A stretch of 64,000 nt of DNA from Acanthococcus lagerstroemiae. Taxonomy: Eukaryota; Arthropoda; Insecta; Hemiptera; Eriococcidae. The DNA is taken from the NCBI GenBank assembly GCA_031841125.1, contig JAJSSI010000010.1, positions 1,185,001 to 1,249,000 on the forward strand. The letters run 5' to 3'. This document shows, in pieces, positions 31,601-44,490 of the stretch. The position numbers and the translations under genes are program-made. Each line of letters opens with the position of its first letter. The stretch's first letter is position 1. The notes beneath the pieces were generated by a model. That model searched no databases and was not told the origin of the DNA. It was given only the letters and a program-made list of their open reading frames with translations.

Positions 31601-32295
31601 AAAAATACCATGCGGGGTTAGCGGTCGTTATAGCACCAATGCCATCATCCTACTGCAGGAATTAATGGGTTAAAATACATACTGAAATGCTCTTAATGAC
31701 AGAGTTGGAAAGAAGGGTGTCTAACCCGAATCCCTCCCCCCTGTTCTTACGCCGGTGTATTAAACACATCTCGGCACTGGATTGATTATAATAATAGTGA
31801 GAGATTTTCAAATACGTATTCTGATCAGTAATTGGTACTTTACCCTATTTAGTCACTTCCACCATGAATAGTCCAGTCAAATTAGCATTTGAACTAAAAA
31901 TATTGCGATCAAAGGATTTTTGCTGATTATTGTGCAGACTGGCTCACTGAATGACCTACATAAATCCCATCCTCCTGACCCGTGTGCGTTTTCCACCATA
32001 GTAGTGAATCCCCCACCCCCGTTCGTCATCAAAATATGAATCATATTGGAATATAGTTTACTGAATCAAAAATACGCCCAATAAAATTCCCTACAAAATG
32101 ATATCAAACTAGGATTCCTGTGACTTAAAGGGGAGCCCCACACGACCACTCAAAAATAGGTATTCTTCAATTTCGTTTTTTTTCCTCACCGAATAAATGG
32201 AAAATTATGCGAAATAAGGGAAATACTTTCTACTAAAAAAATTCGGTTACAATTCTCTACGAAATGATATCAAATATGATACTTCTAACATAATG
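31601..32295. other. unassigned sequence
   Basis: AT-rich, with short CCCCCAC-type runs but no coding motif or inverted termini that I can pair. Confidence 0.3.
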
Positions 32296-32553
32296 CAGTG
32301 GCGTAGCCAAGGGGTGGGGCTAATGCCCCCAAGGCGCCTGAAATTGAATGTAAAATATGCAAAAATTAGCAAATTTCGCCTTTATAACGTTTTTTTGGAA
32401 AATGTTTGCTCGAGTAATAATTTTACCTCCATTTTCACAAAATAGTCCTCTAATATCGGCGATTTTTAAAAAATACCTCAATTTTTGACTTTTTCTCCCT
32501 TGAAAATCTTACTCCCCCTCCACCCCCTTGGGAAAATCCTGGCTACGCCACTG
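32296..32553. mobile_element. hAT-type MITE
   Basis: Termini CAGTGGCGTAGCCAAGGGG and CTGGCTACGCCACTG. Flanks ACATAATG and ACATAAAA agree at six of eight positions, as expected of an old 8-bp duplication. Confidence 0.82.
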
Positions 32554-32934
32554 ACATAAAATGGGAACTATATGTTCGGAGCATCATATTTTGTATAGGT
32601 TTGTATGATATTACACACGAAATTTGTTTAGTCTAACAAAATATTGAAATTTTATCCAAGCTACCTTTATTTAAGATTTGAGGCTCAAGATTTGACCAAC
32701 TGAAAAATAACTTTCCCCCTACTTCTTTCAAATGGATCCACTTTCCTCTTGCAGAGTAAGATAGAATAAAATCACTACAAAATTTCAAATCGACAAGATG
32801 AGAGGCACATGACCCAGAGCCCCCCTCCCTCGAAACTAATCATTTTAATGAATAAATTTATTTCTTGACTCCATGAAGCTTTCAAAGTTCAAATTTTTCA
32901 ATTTATTCAGAGCTGAGGATAATTTTTACCCTCT

Positions 32935-33833
32935 TGTGGTAACCGACGGCAAGACTCCTGCGAGGTTGTAGGATAGCCCGGTATATGGTGAGAGGAACCA
33001 CAACACCACGTGTAGCACACGACTAGCTCTAAGTGGTCTACAGGGTTGAGAGAACGACACTTAGGACTTTCAATATCGACTGCGTTGACGGTTGCGAGGT
33101 ACCTCAAGATTTGGACTGAGCTCTGCCTAGCGAATGCCTCGAGTGTCGGGTCCTACTCTGACACGATGGTAAGCAGGAAGGACGACGGCACGAGAACAAC
33201 GAAAACACACACAACACAGAGACTACGGTGAAGACGCTGTTTATTCGGGAAAGCTTAAACTAAACGGTGACGACGACGGAAACAAATGTACCAACTTCTA
33301 GATGACTGCCGGACAGCACGAACTTGAGGACGGCACGTGGAGTCCCGTTCCGAAGATCGATCAGGAACGGCGTAACAAACTCGCGGAAGTATCTGAGGTT
33401 TTACGAAATGATTCGCGACGACGTTGCGTAAGGAACTCAAGCAAAACGAATTATAGCCAAAATAGGCTCGCAACTCAATTTGACTCAAGACTCAGCTTTT
33501 AGAAAAACGTGGGCGAAAAATATAGCCGAGGAACCTCGAATAGACCTTTACGCTTATACGTCCGAAAAGCGAGTCCACGCTGCAGCTATTTCTCAAATGG
33601 TCATCGGTGATTTTCCCCCTCCCTTAGACAGGTCATGGAAGTCACGGAAAAAGAGGAAAAGTCGACGATATCGAAAAAGAGCACACAGACAGGTATTAAC
33701 AGGAAGCAACATGTAGGAACGGGAACAAACGTAGGAGGATAGAAGAGAGAAGAGGAAATCTATATCGTATCAATCGTATGAATCGATACGATATGCCTTG
33801 ACCATTCGGAACTAGCGTAGCTGGGTTACCACA
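32935..33833. repeat. solo LTR, 899 bp
   Basis: Begins TGTGGTAACC and ends GGTTACCACA, a 10-bp inverted terminal match with TG...CA ends. Flanked by CTCT on both sides (32931-32934 and 33834-33837). No polyprotein lies nearby, so this looks like an LTR left by recombination. A Gypsy or BEL/Pao origin is likely from the 4-bp duplication and size, but not proven. Confidence 0.75.
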
Positions 33834-35529
33834 CTCTTGAACGGTCTACTTATTCGAATTCACATTAAAGACACGTATTAGATGAAACCCATATGAGAGT
33901 TTTGACAATTCTTGATTGGATCTTCACTAGGGACCTCGCAACTAGGAGGAAGGAGAGGATGTTGAATTCTCAAGAGTAGGCAAATCTGAGCCCTGCAACC
34001 CCTCCACTCCCTCCGAAAAAACACGGCGTAGAAATCGAAGAGTTAGTTTTTTGCTTGTTAACTGAAATTTGGGGGTTGGAATTGTCATGTTGTTCCACCC
34101 TTGGACCCGAGGTGGGTCTCCCCCGGTCACATTACTGGGCTGGTTCGAGTTAAATCTGTGCGTGAAGAAACTGCCAAAAGAAATATAGACCATGTTACCT
34201 ATCTACGTATGCCTTTATGACAAATACGAAGTACAGCAGGAAGGACGTCGAAATTAACGCCTTACATATTTGAATTTACAAGAATCTGCAAGACGGTCAA
34301 GTTTTTTTGGGAAGATCCGAAATTTGTTAATTTTACTGTACCCAGTATGCAGCCTCTCAAGGGAAAATCGTATAACTGAATTTTACTTATTTTGAAAAAT
34401 GATCACAACGGAAGAAATCGATACCCTGAAATATTATGCTTATTGTACTACGCGGTTATTTACTTCACAGTTTCGATACGTACCTTGATTTAATAAGAGA
34501 TGGACAGCGTTCTTTCGACGTCATGGGATTTGTTGCGCGATAAAAACAAAGAATACACAAAAATGCTCTAAGTAGTTTGTTGCCGATGAGTAAGACCGAG
34601 AAGACTGACTGCGAAATCTTAAGAGAACAGAAAAGCAAGGCATAACGATCCCTTCGCGAGGAACCGCCGGTTTTGCTCCATCTCGAAGTCGGGCTCTGAT
34701 TCGGTCATCCCTGGCCATTCTGTCATTGTAACGGTTGTAAAAGTCAGTAATAAAACCTTAAAACCTACAGTCTTTTCAATGCGGCTTGCACGTGTTCAGT
34801 AAAAGAGCACGTTAGTAGTTTATTTTTTATAAGGAGAAATTAAGATGTGTTTCGGTTTATTGCATGTAAAACTGAAGACAGACTACAAATACCTAAATCT
34901 CAAAATTTAAATACCGAATTTGTGAATGACGTGAGTTTAGATGATAATAGCGCCGAATTATTAATGGACGATCTTATTTTCAGTTTTTTGTTAAATGGTG
35001 ATGAAAAGGTCACAAAAATAGACCAGATTCTACTTTTTTAAATGAATACGGCGATACAGCTGTGGATGTGACCGAAATAGAAATAAAATAACGTCCAATG
35101 ACGGTGTCTTTGATGCCGTAACAAGAAATTTTTTTTGGCAAATCCGTGAAAAAAGCAGGATATGACGACAGCAAATCGTTTTCTGTTTCTTTGAATCAGA
35201 TTTTGAAAAAGTCGAAAAAATTTTTACTGCCTACGAAGAGAGCTAAGCACGAATCACTAGAGAACCTTGAAGTTAAGTGCAAAAAACACAAGAGTGACAT
35301 AGGTCGAAATGGCAAAGAACGATGAAAAAAAAACACCACGACTGCACCCAAATCGAATGCCAATATTAATAACTCGGACGAAAATGTAAATAAACTCAGA
35401 GAATCCAGAGCCCCCCCCCCCTAGAAAAATGGGGTGGATCATGTTCAAGGGCAAAATTTAAAGAAGCTAACAAAAAAAAATTGAACCGGAACGGGAAAAC
35501 TTTTCAACAAAAAAAAAAATGTGACTAAT
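33834..35529. other. unassigned sequence
   Basis: No recognisable gene. A plus-strand frame at 34847-35041 and its downstream broken frames look like degraded coding sequence with lysine-rich composition, but I cannot place them. Confidence 0.3.
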
Positions 35530-36220
35530 AACAACGGTGATAAGTTGGTGCTACTGGCGCTCGAAAACAATTTGAAAGTAGTTAATATAGGTACCTTTCA
35601 AAACATCAACAAAAATGAAATGGACCTGCAAAACCTCAGACGAAGTCACGGAAAATGAAATTGACAATTTTTTGATTTGCAACCATAAAGAAGGACTAAA
35701 CTACGATATAATTAACATGTTTGAATTTTCTTCTGACCACATGCCGGGAAGGACAATAAGAGTTAGAACAGGTCCCAAATCCAATTTTGGCAATAGCAAG
35801 GGCGTCGATTCGGTTAACCTAATTATTCCCGCGTACAAGAGAGATGAGACAAGTACCAGGCTAAAAACGAATTATCAGAACTAACAGAAGAAAACTTGAC
35901 GGCCCTCCAAAAAAATACAACCGTTTTGAATCAGCAATCAAAGAGATCCTAGAGGAGGTAGAAAGGGGGAGAACACAAGCTGCAATGTACGACAAACTCA
36001 GCAGCAAAATAAAAGATCTGATAGCTAAGAGGAACCTCTCAAAAAACAAAAATATTGGAAATTCTCGAGAAAAATTAGAACACAAAACTATCAGAAGAGA
36101 ATTAAGAACTTATGAATTAGAAATGAATCAAATTACGAATAAGGGAGTAAAAGACCCAATCTCAACATCCAAAAAATTAACATCGTTTTTAGAGGATACA
36201 ACCAATTTTGACTAGGACGA
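35530..36220 (+). pseudogene. LINE endonuclease fragment (RTE-like)
   Basis: Broken plus-strand frames include LVLLALENNLKVVNIGTFQ, then a block with NEIDNFLICN and SSDHMPGRTIRVRTG. This matches the C-terminal part of an AP-type endonuclease (NEID...SDH). Lysine-rich sequence follows toward the reverse transcriptase, which is missing. It may belong to the same family as the reverse transcriptase relic at 4.7-6.7 kb. Confidence 0.72.
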
Positions 36221-36229
36221 AAATGAGAG

Positions 36230-36690
36230 TGTCGGAAAAAGTTATAAAAATGGGGAAGGGCTACTAGGCAACCCCAAAAAGGATCACCCCACCTCCAAAT
36301 TATCAAAATACAAGAGCGGCAGAGGGCTATTACTAGGCAACCCAAAAGGGACCGTATGAATTTTGACTCAAATTATAAAAGGAGAAAGGCAACCAAAACA
36401 AGGACCACACCGAATTAAATTCGAGCGACAGCTCTAATACTTTATTCAACAACTGAGAATATTTAAGCAGAAATAGTGACGAGGGAAACTATGAAGATTT
36501 CAGGTAGAAAATTAAAAAAAGTAAATAAATAAATGAAAATCTCTATGCTTACAATGTAATTTAATATGACTGTCGTTGGAAAAAATTATCAAAATGAAAA
36601 CAAAAGCTACTAGGCAATCCAGAGAGGGCCCATTCTGTATCAAATCCGAGCGACAACTTTAATATTTCATCCGATAGAACTGAAAATTCA
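36230..36690. repeat. degenerate direct repeats with CTACTAGGCAA block
   Basis: Three spaced copies of a GCTACTAGGCAA- or TTACTAGGCAA-type block, with CCGAGCGACA-like words downstream. A hAT-like terminus CCTATAGTTTCGCCTCTG ends at 36850, but its partner was not found. Confidence 0.5.
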
Positions 36691-37181
36691 AATAGTAAGA
36701 CCAACGAAGAAAATTACCTAAAGAAAAAAGAAAAAAGCCCAACAAACATGCATAAGAAATGAAAATTCAAATGAACAGTTTCAATATTTGCCAAATGCCA
36801 AATTATTAGGGGGTTTCAACCCCCTACACCCTCCTATAGTTTCGCCTCTGTCAATGCAATTTTTGGCAAATCTAATTTCAGAAACATTTAATGGAGAATT
36901 TTACGAAACCTAATGCACTACTGATTACTGCGACGAAACACGACAGCCTAGCCGAAAAAAATTAAAAGCAAGGGAGTCATCAAAACGACTTTGCCAAATC
37001 TGAATTAAAGTCAAGTTCATGGCCGGCAACTTACATTTTAACCGTGTGTAGCAAAAACATTTTCTCAAAATCCAAAATAGTAACCTTTTACTCAATTTCA
37101 TAAATTTTTCTTTTTTCTCGGTTCGGTACACTAAACTTTTATCTATACAATAATAGGTAATTAATTAAATGATAATATTTA

Positions 37182-40100
37182 TTAATTCGCGATACCGAAC
37201 ACCCCTTTACGCTGCTTACACTTATTTATAAAATCATTCATTAATGACTCAAGGTCATTCGCGTCGATATCAATAGATTGATGGACATGCAGAATAGAAA
37301 TATTATTTAGTCGCTGAGCGATTAACCCTAGAATACCATATATAAAAAAAAGTCCGTCGCCACCACACATGGGTACAATTGTACCCATAGCAATTTTTTT
37401 GACTTGTATAAATACTACGGCTTTTGTAAGTGAGTTATATAAGTATTTTTCGACGCTGAATTTGAATTCGATATTTATTTTCAGATTAGACTAAGCAATA
37501 ATGAAGGAAAATGCAGTTTTCAGTAGGAAAAGATAGTTGATTGTAGAAAAAATTTGCAATTTTCAATTATTTTATAAATGATATACATAGTCATAAACAT
37601 TACACCAATTCTTAAGGAATTTTTAAAATTATCTAAAATTTGACCCACGTTGTTTGCTTTAGTGGATGAGTTACAAAAATTTGGACCAAAAATTTGAAAC
37701 CAGCAACCAAAAAAACCTATTGCTAAACTTAGACAACATATCACGTTTTGGGCAAAAAATTTCACCAAAAAAATGGGAACAAAAATTAATTCGCCTTACA
37801 ACAAAAGGGTAAACAACACATTCGACATACGATTTTGAGGGTCCAGTATAGCCGAACAGATTCAGTAAGTAACAGGATCGCACTGCTGATATGCGTGGGA
37901 TTACACCCATGCGTATTTTAGTGTGGGTACATTTGTACCCATGTGTGGTGTTCTAGGGTTAAAGAGGAACGTAAATAAGATTTTAACCTACGCATCGCGG
38001 AAAAACAACGCTCGCAAGTACAATTCGACGCGGCATCGTTAATATAATTTTTATGAGCTGAAAAATTTGGGGAATAATTTTTATTACATCGAGATTGTGA
38101 CGCGCAAAATCAACGACTTCGGAAATACGTTTCGGTTTAATTCCATTACGGTCGATCATAATGTCTAATAACGAATCACGGTGCAATATTAACCGATCTT
38201 TAGCAAAGTTATCATTGTTATAAAAAGAAATTATTTCGTCAGCATACGTATTATGATCGCCTTCTTTAATAAAAAATTTTTCAACTTTACTCAAAAAATC
38301 CATCGTGTCGGATTTAAACCTACTATCCAACGACGAAATTACTGTGTCTAATATTTCGAAATATCGTTTACGATAAAATTCAGCAGCATTTTGAAAAACA
38401 TGTGGTGACGTTTGATTTTCGTAGCGTTTCGGAACTTTCCTCAATTTTGGTACGCTAGGTGACTCAATTCCTAAACATTCAACTTCTGAATTGACATTCT
38501 CCCATAAATTATCGAAACCTTCTTCTCGCAGTTTTTGGAGACCTTTTTTCGTAACGTCGACACTTGTATGAGCCTCATTAAAATTTAAGTCTATTTTCTG
38601 TAACGCACGGTTTAGATTTTCCACTCTCTCGAAAATATAAATTAACGATACTAAATTGAAGTAAAACGAAAATGATTCTAATTTATCGGCATATCCGAAC
38701 GCTGTACTTGTAATCGACTTATCGAATGAAGAATCATGTCCAATATCATTAAAAAAATCTATAAGCGCAGTGTAATTACTTTTTATACTTTTTAAGGATT
38801 TTACGCGCATGCACCAACGAGTTGGGCAGTATTTCGACAGAGTTGGAGCGTTATCGTCTTGAAATTCAGTGAAAATGGCTAACCTCCGCGGTGAACTTTT
38901 TACAAAATTTATTAATTGCTGTATAGTGCCGATAAAATTACGAATATCCGTGATGCCGGTTAAGGCATCCTGAACGACAAGGTTCAGACGATGGGCTACG
39001 CAATGAACGAACAACGCTATTGGACATACTTTCAAAATTTTAGTTTGCAATCCTGAAATGTGGCCGCTAACGTTGGAAGCTCCATCGTAACATTGCCCGC
39101 GAATATTGTTCATATTCAATTGAAATCGTATCATGGCATCTTTCACGATATCGAATAAGGTATTAGCCTTTGTATTGCCGGTTTCGTAAAATCCAACAAA
39201 TTGTTCCTTCACAATTAATTCATCATTTACGTAACGTAATGAAATGCATACTTGTTCTAGTCTCGAAATATCCGATGTTTCATCGATCATGATCGAAAAA
39301 TATTTGGCATTTCTTACTTCGTTCAAAATTTTATTCAAAACGTGATCCGCCAACAATTTCAAAATCTCTTCTATCGATTGGTGGTGAAGCCACTTGAATC
39401 CCGACCGCTGTAACCATGACTTCAATTCCGGAATGTCTTCTGCTCTCAATTTTAAAATTCTCATAAATTTCGAATTTTCACCTTGCTCATCTGCGTAATA
39501 TGTGCCACGAAAAGGTAATCCTTCTTGCCCAACAAAAAGAACAGTCTGAAATATTTTTCTGAGGGCAAGTCGAGCTTCATTCATAGCGCGCATTTTCTCT
39601 TTTGATAAGTGTTGAACCACTGAAATTTTTTTTCTATTGCTTATAGAAACTGAATTTGATTGGTGAAAATCGGATTTTTCATGTGCTTTAAAGGCTGTAA
39701 TAGCTCTACTCCATGCAGAAAAACCATTTGTTACAAATGCATTCATCGCATGTTTATTATTCGCATTCATCGGAGGCAACGGTAGCTTACTAGTCACAGC
39801 TTCTGTGCATACGGTACATATTGCATTTCCATTCTTCTCGGAGTCAGAACACAAAAGCCACGGGAATGAATCAATCCACACAGGTCGAAATTTTCGAGAT
39901 TTACTAACATTAGGTCGAACTAAATCTGCTGAAATGAATGAATAATACAACACGAAATGTTACTATCTAACCTAACGATTTTCGTCATAAAACTCAAAAT
40001 TCATTCAACTTACCCTCATTTTCACTCGCATTCGTAGCAGTAGCATTAGCATCATGTGTACCATTGCCATTGCTACTAGTACTACTACTGGTACTAGGCA

Positions 40101-40185
40101 CAGGACTCGTACTACTAGTTCTACAAGTTTCTATATCCTTCTTTTTCTTACTTATTGTAATAAACCGGTCCATGGTAATAAACAA
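37182..40185 (-). pseudogene. hAT transposase (zinc finger MYM-type 1-like), interrupted
   Basis: Exon 1 at about 40185-39994 (serine/threonine-rich, STSSTSS). The main frame 39953-37983 begins with a TTF-type zinc-finger region (WLLCSDSEKNGNAICTVC, HEKSDFH). A DUF4371-like RNase H-fold core follows with FSIMIDETSDIS and GQCYDGASNVSG...HCVAHRLNLVV, and the hAT dimerisation region is at the C-terminus. Near 38.03 kb a one-base shift moves the expected CERCFSAMRRLK signature into another frame. The C-terminal tail (HVHQSIDIDANDLESLM) resumes at about 37,322 and stops at 37,182. Between them a piggyBac MITE is inserted at TTAA. Inactive as it stands. Termini of the hAT element were not identified. 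It lies within the EnSpm-like element. Confidence 0.88.
37326..37958. mobile_element. piggyBac-type non-autonomous element
   Basis: Begins CCCTAGAATACC and ends GGTGTTCTAGGG, flanked by TTAA on both sides (37322-37325 and 37959-37962), the piggyBac signature. Inner palindromes ATGGGTACAATTGTACCCAT and ATGGGTACAAATGTACCCAC-type lie near each end. Minus-strand frames inside (CYLLNLFGYTG) may be a transposase remnant. It interrupts the hAT coding frame. Confidence 0.93.
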
Positions 40186-42100
40186 CAGGTGTTAGACACG
40201 TGAATAAGATAGAATTTAAAAGGTACGATACACAGCAAAGGATATTCAGACACACGCAGATAGCTCTAGTCAGTGAATAGAGACGTGAATTGTACATACG
40301 CTGGGCGGAATGCGGGACGCGGAGAGCTCATGCTCATACTGCATCGCTCTACCGGGTAACCCCACCAATCACCAAACGGCAAACGCAGTCTCACTCGCAA
40401 ACGTGCATACATAGTACATAGCCCATATATATCATACACTTACACTAGACTAGACGTTTGTCCTCGTCCTACAGTAGAAACAAAAATACAAACAAAATCT
40501 GGGAAAATTTTTCTCGGATTTTGTTCGTACTTCATGATTTAATCATGAATATTTTAGAGGAAAATTTCAGATGAATTCCCGTGTGTAGCAACGCTACACA
40601 CGGAAATGCTCATGTGTAGCGAGTGAAATCGAGATACATAGACTGCGCCGGCCATGGTCAAGTTAATGCGAAAATTAGAAGAAACTGCGTACAAAATTAA
40701 GAAATAGGGATCACGAAATATGCGCTCGCAGCCTCAAAAATATGAAAAAAAAATTCCTTTCCAAAACACAAGGCAACATGAGTCTCAAAATGCAGGATTT
40801 TTTATAATGAAACACACGCCCGTTTCGTATGAATTTTAGAAATCGTTTAATAGGTACCACCATTTCTCACACATCGAATTGTGAATGGCAGCTCATCCAT
40901 ATGACTAATATCAGGAGGTGAGTCAATATTTATGAAATAATATTTGCTGCTTTTTACTCCTTCAATTATTTTGAAAATTCCTCGTAAGTCGTTTTAGACA
41001 AGATCATAACTTTCCTGATCCCGGATGGCTGTGATACACTATACGTGTAGCAAGTAAAGAATCAAACTCTGCTATGAACGCCAAACTCATGAAATTTCCG
41101 TTATTTGTTTCCCCAAATTTCTCATTCTTTCTTTTGAATGCTAGTCCGCGAATATCCAGTTTTTCTTATAATAGGTACAACGTTTAAATACACTCCGCCA
41201 ATACTCAATGTAACGAGACTATTATAATGTACTCAGTAGAGTTTTTATGATGAGAAATGGTGCTGTGAACATTATTCCAGTCAGTAAACCCTTCTAGTCC
41301 CAATTCTAAACATTTATTTCGGCCCCCTTTTCGCGATTTCCTGTCATTCTACTGTTCTATTTTTTGATTTTTCTCGACATTTCTCGGTACAGTGTTCTAC
41401 GAAAGCTAAAAACAATCACGTGTCTAATTTTTTGGAATATTTTTCCATCACTTTTTTGGAAAGAAAATTTGGAAATTATTGATGTCCAAATAAGTTTTTC
41501 GGCCACTGTATGGGGAAAAAGTGAACGATAGTAATTATCAATAATTTTCCTATTCTATCCAATTTATTGTTTGACATTTCAGTGATTAAATGATCATCAA
41601 ATCATGTGCAAATTTTTTCCTTAAAAATATTTGTAAAAAAAAATTGGCGCCCTCAATTTTTGCATACAAAGCTTCAGTTTGTTCCGCTTGTACGTAAATC
41701 CGCGGCTGGCATAAAAGAAATTTCGGAAGTAAATAGTGTTCGAATTGTCGATTAAAAAACATACAAATGAATGTGGAAAGAAACAAAATTTAAACCGAAA
41801 TCGATATCAAATTCTGGCAAAACGTCGAAATTTTGTAAAAATTTTTTATGGTAATTGGCACAATGAAAGAGAAAGTTATACAAAAAAAAAAGTAAAATTT
41901 TCAAATGTCCATGCAGCTGCACTCAGAAGCGAGGTTATAAAAGTTTGGATTACCGGAAAAGAATATTTAATAGACAGAAAAAGCAGGAGAGTAAATATTA
42001 TAATAATTATGACATGGAAAATCATAGAAAAGTATTTATTTATTTATTTATTGATTTTTGTTTCATTTTCATTTTCTTTTAATATTTAACGAGACACTGA
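40186..42100. other. unassigned AT-rich sequence with one perfect hairpin
   Basis: No gene recognised. At 40579-40603, CCGTGTGTAGC and GCTACACACGG form an 11-bp perfect stem with loop AAC. It could be a transposon terminus or a terminator-like hairpin; neither is supported further. Confidence 0.35.
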
Positions 42101-42116
42101 TACTTATTTGCACTCG

Positions 42117-42262
42117 ACAAAAAGAGCATATTATTGTCGAGTTCTATTTTTTCCCCTTTACCGTATTTCATTTTCTTCTCGTGTGCAATGCATTCTTTTT
42201 GCGTTGCTGCAATTTCTTTCGCGCGTACCGCCTTTCTTTTTCGCGTGCCGAAAAATCGCACC
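42117..42262. repeat. dispersed inverted repeat, copy 1
   Basis: About 145 bp containing TATTATTGTCGAGTTCTATT, GCGTTGCTGCAATTTCTTTC and TTTTTCGCGTGCCGA. It matches 46556-46690 in inverted orientation. It may be two MITE copies or the inverted ends of a 4.6-kb unit. Confidence 0.75.
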
Positions 42263-43780
42263 CAAAATCATACTACGGCTATAAGTCATCTACTCGTACG
42301 TGCAACTTACTGTCTATTTCGCCTGCCATGATAAGTAACAAGTGAAGAATGTTCGTCGCACAAAGTGTATCGTAAAAAATTTTTTGATTGCTATGCATAC
42401 AAAATGTACTTGGAAATCGGAGGAAGATTCATTCGGAAAAACGTACTCCGGAAAATTCTTTCGGAAGATGTGTCCTTTGGGAAAATATTTCGGAAAATAG
42501 GTTTTCGGGATTTTTTTTCTTCGGAAAAAGGGATTTGGAAGAATCGTACTTGGAAAAATGTCCTATCATTCGGAGGAATGCAGTAAACGAAAAATGTTCA
42601 AGACGCGTTCAACTTCAATGGTCCGCTGGCAAGCCCCGGCATAGTGGACCCACAACATTTGTGAACTAGGAACAGGGAGAAAAAGAAAAACAAATTGCAG
42701 AACTTTCAAATATTCAGGGACTAAATTATGGACCCAAAATCATACTCGTAAAAGAGGTAACATTAACAAACCCTGACGCTGGATTAATGTACACTCCTTT
42801 ATAAACTCGCCCTCAGCAGCCCGAAATCGTTAAAAATTTATTATTGATCCAGGTGTAACAAATGAAATTATTAAAGCGCATGCACTCGATTTCTACGACA
42901 GAATTTGAGACAGACGAAATAATACACTTGAATGAATAGTTGCAAATCAAACAATAAAAAAAGAATCAATAAGGCATACGAAAATGATTTGGAACCTCGA
43001 AGCAGAATAGGGTTTAAACATATCATAAACGGACCCTCAATAATACCTTTGGATGAATTATTACATTATTGGGAATAGATTTCATGGAGAAATTTTGCAG
43101 GGTCATTAGCTGCAAAATAGATGTTTTAATTTTGGTAAATGACGAAATTCCGATCAAACTTCGGTGCATTGAAGAGGACACGAATACTGAAACGTTAAAA
43201 TGAGGGAACTCCGACTCCAAAGAAAATAAAGGCTACATCCCGTTAAGATAGGTGAGTCGGGCCTCTGGGGATTTTTTTGACTTTTATTTTAGTCTTTTTT
43301 TTTAAACTTTTTAATTTATTTAACAAGATATTTAATATCAGAAAGCTATGATCTCGGCGGTAAACATTTCGATAAGTACTGATTAAAAAAAAAATTCTTA
43401 GCTTATGACGACATTCCCCCTCCAGGGAGGCGTAATAAAGTAAACCAGCAATATTTGAGTAATAAAATTCATTTTCTTGTAAATAACTGCGAATTGTGCT
43501 GTTTATGAGCATAAGAATGGCCAAAAATGAAGGAGGATTGACCAAGAAAATGTTTTTTTTGCTATTTAGATATGTGCACGGATTTTAAAAAGGGTATATA
43601 TACATAGTTGAAAAATATACGTGAAATTTTTTGAATGTCCACCTCAAAAAAAGCACTCAGGACGCCATTTTGAAAATTTCAAAGTCAATTTTACGGGTGC
43701 ATGAGCGATAAAAAAATCTGTGGGCCACCTATATTTACCAAGTTTCGCTTCAATCGATCGAAAAATGCCTGAGATTATGC
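42263..43780. other. unassigned sequence, with a TTCGGAAA-rich degenerate repeat at 42420-42580
   Basis: Irregular repetition of CGGAAAA and TTCGGAA words every 20-30 bp, low complexity. Frames across it are not credible genes. The rest (42600-43780) shows no recognisable motif. Confidence 0.45.
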
Positions 43781-43792
43781 TAAAAAAAGAGA

Positions 43793-43920
43793 GGCAGGAA
43801 GACCCGGCACACGGTGGGAGGACAAAATCTGGTTAAATGTCTACGAGGGTTATGGACCAGGACGGATGGGAGCTGGTAGGGGAGGGGTATGCCCAGCAAT
43901 GGGCTTGAAGCGCTAGATGA
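43793..43920 (+). pseudogene. LINE C-terminal fragment
   Basis: A short plus-strand frame reads GRPGTRWEDKIWLNVYEGYG before a stop. This resembles the GRP...RW.D block found at the C-terminus of many LINE reverse transcriptases. Too short to assign a clade. Confidence 0.5.
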
Positions 43921-44214
43921 TGCAGTACGTGACTGTAATGTAAAAAAATGTCTAAATTTTATGTAGTAAAATTCGTACATATCACACTGTGTACCGTCTC
44001 AATAAACGCTGTTTATATTAATTAGTCAACTATTTTCACATTTAAATCTTGCTAGACACCTTGAGGTGACACAAAATTGAAAAAGAGACACGTAGTGTAA
44101 CATTTTATATGCTTTCTTACCCTAATAAAAAAAAAAAATCCGTGGAAATTTCTATTAACAACACGGCTGCAGACTGTAGTCGCGCAGGGCACAGCACGTG
44201 TCAACCATTGAATT

Positions 44215-44490
44215 CGTGTCGAGGGAGCGTGTCCCGGGGAGTGTTACGGTTTTCGCTCAAGTATACCCATGACTGGAAGAAAATGGAAATGTCAACCACT
44301 GAACTGAATTGTCACTATGAATGCTGAAGAACTGTGAGCTGAATTGAGCTGGAAATGAGAAGAGAACCCCGACGTCTCTGAGGTAATACTCGAAAGGGCG
44401 CTGGCTTCACGTCAGGGGGAGAGTGTCTGGGGGAGGGGGGCTTTACGGTTTTCGCTCAAGTATACCCAGTAGTAAAAGCATATAAAATGC
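44215..44490. repeat. two more copies of the GCTCAAGTATACCCA dispersed repeat
   Basis: Blocks at about 44215-44275 and 44420-44490 share GTTACGGTTTTCGCTCAAGT or TTTACGGTTTTCGCTCAAGT and TATACCCA with the copy at 31.45-31.56 kb. Confidence 0.7.

Noticed and set aside
36783..36850. A complete hAT MITE ending CCTATAGTTTCGCCTCTG
   Set aside because: Only one terminus was found; no partner terminus or duplication could be located.
40579..40603. Helitron 3' end from the perfect hairpin
   Set aside because: No CTRR terminus follows at the right distance, and no RepHel frame or 5' TC end is present.
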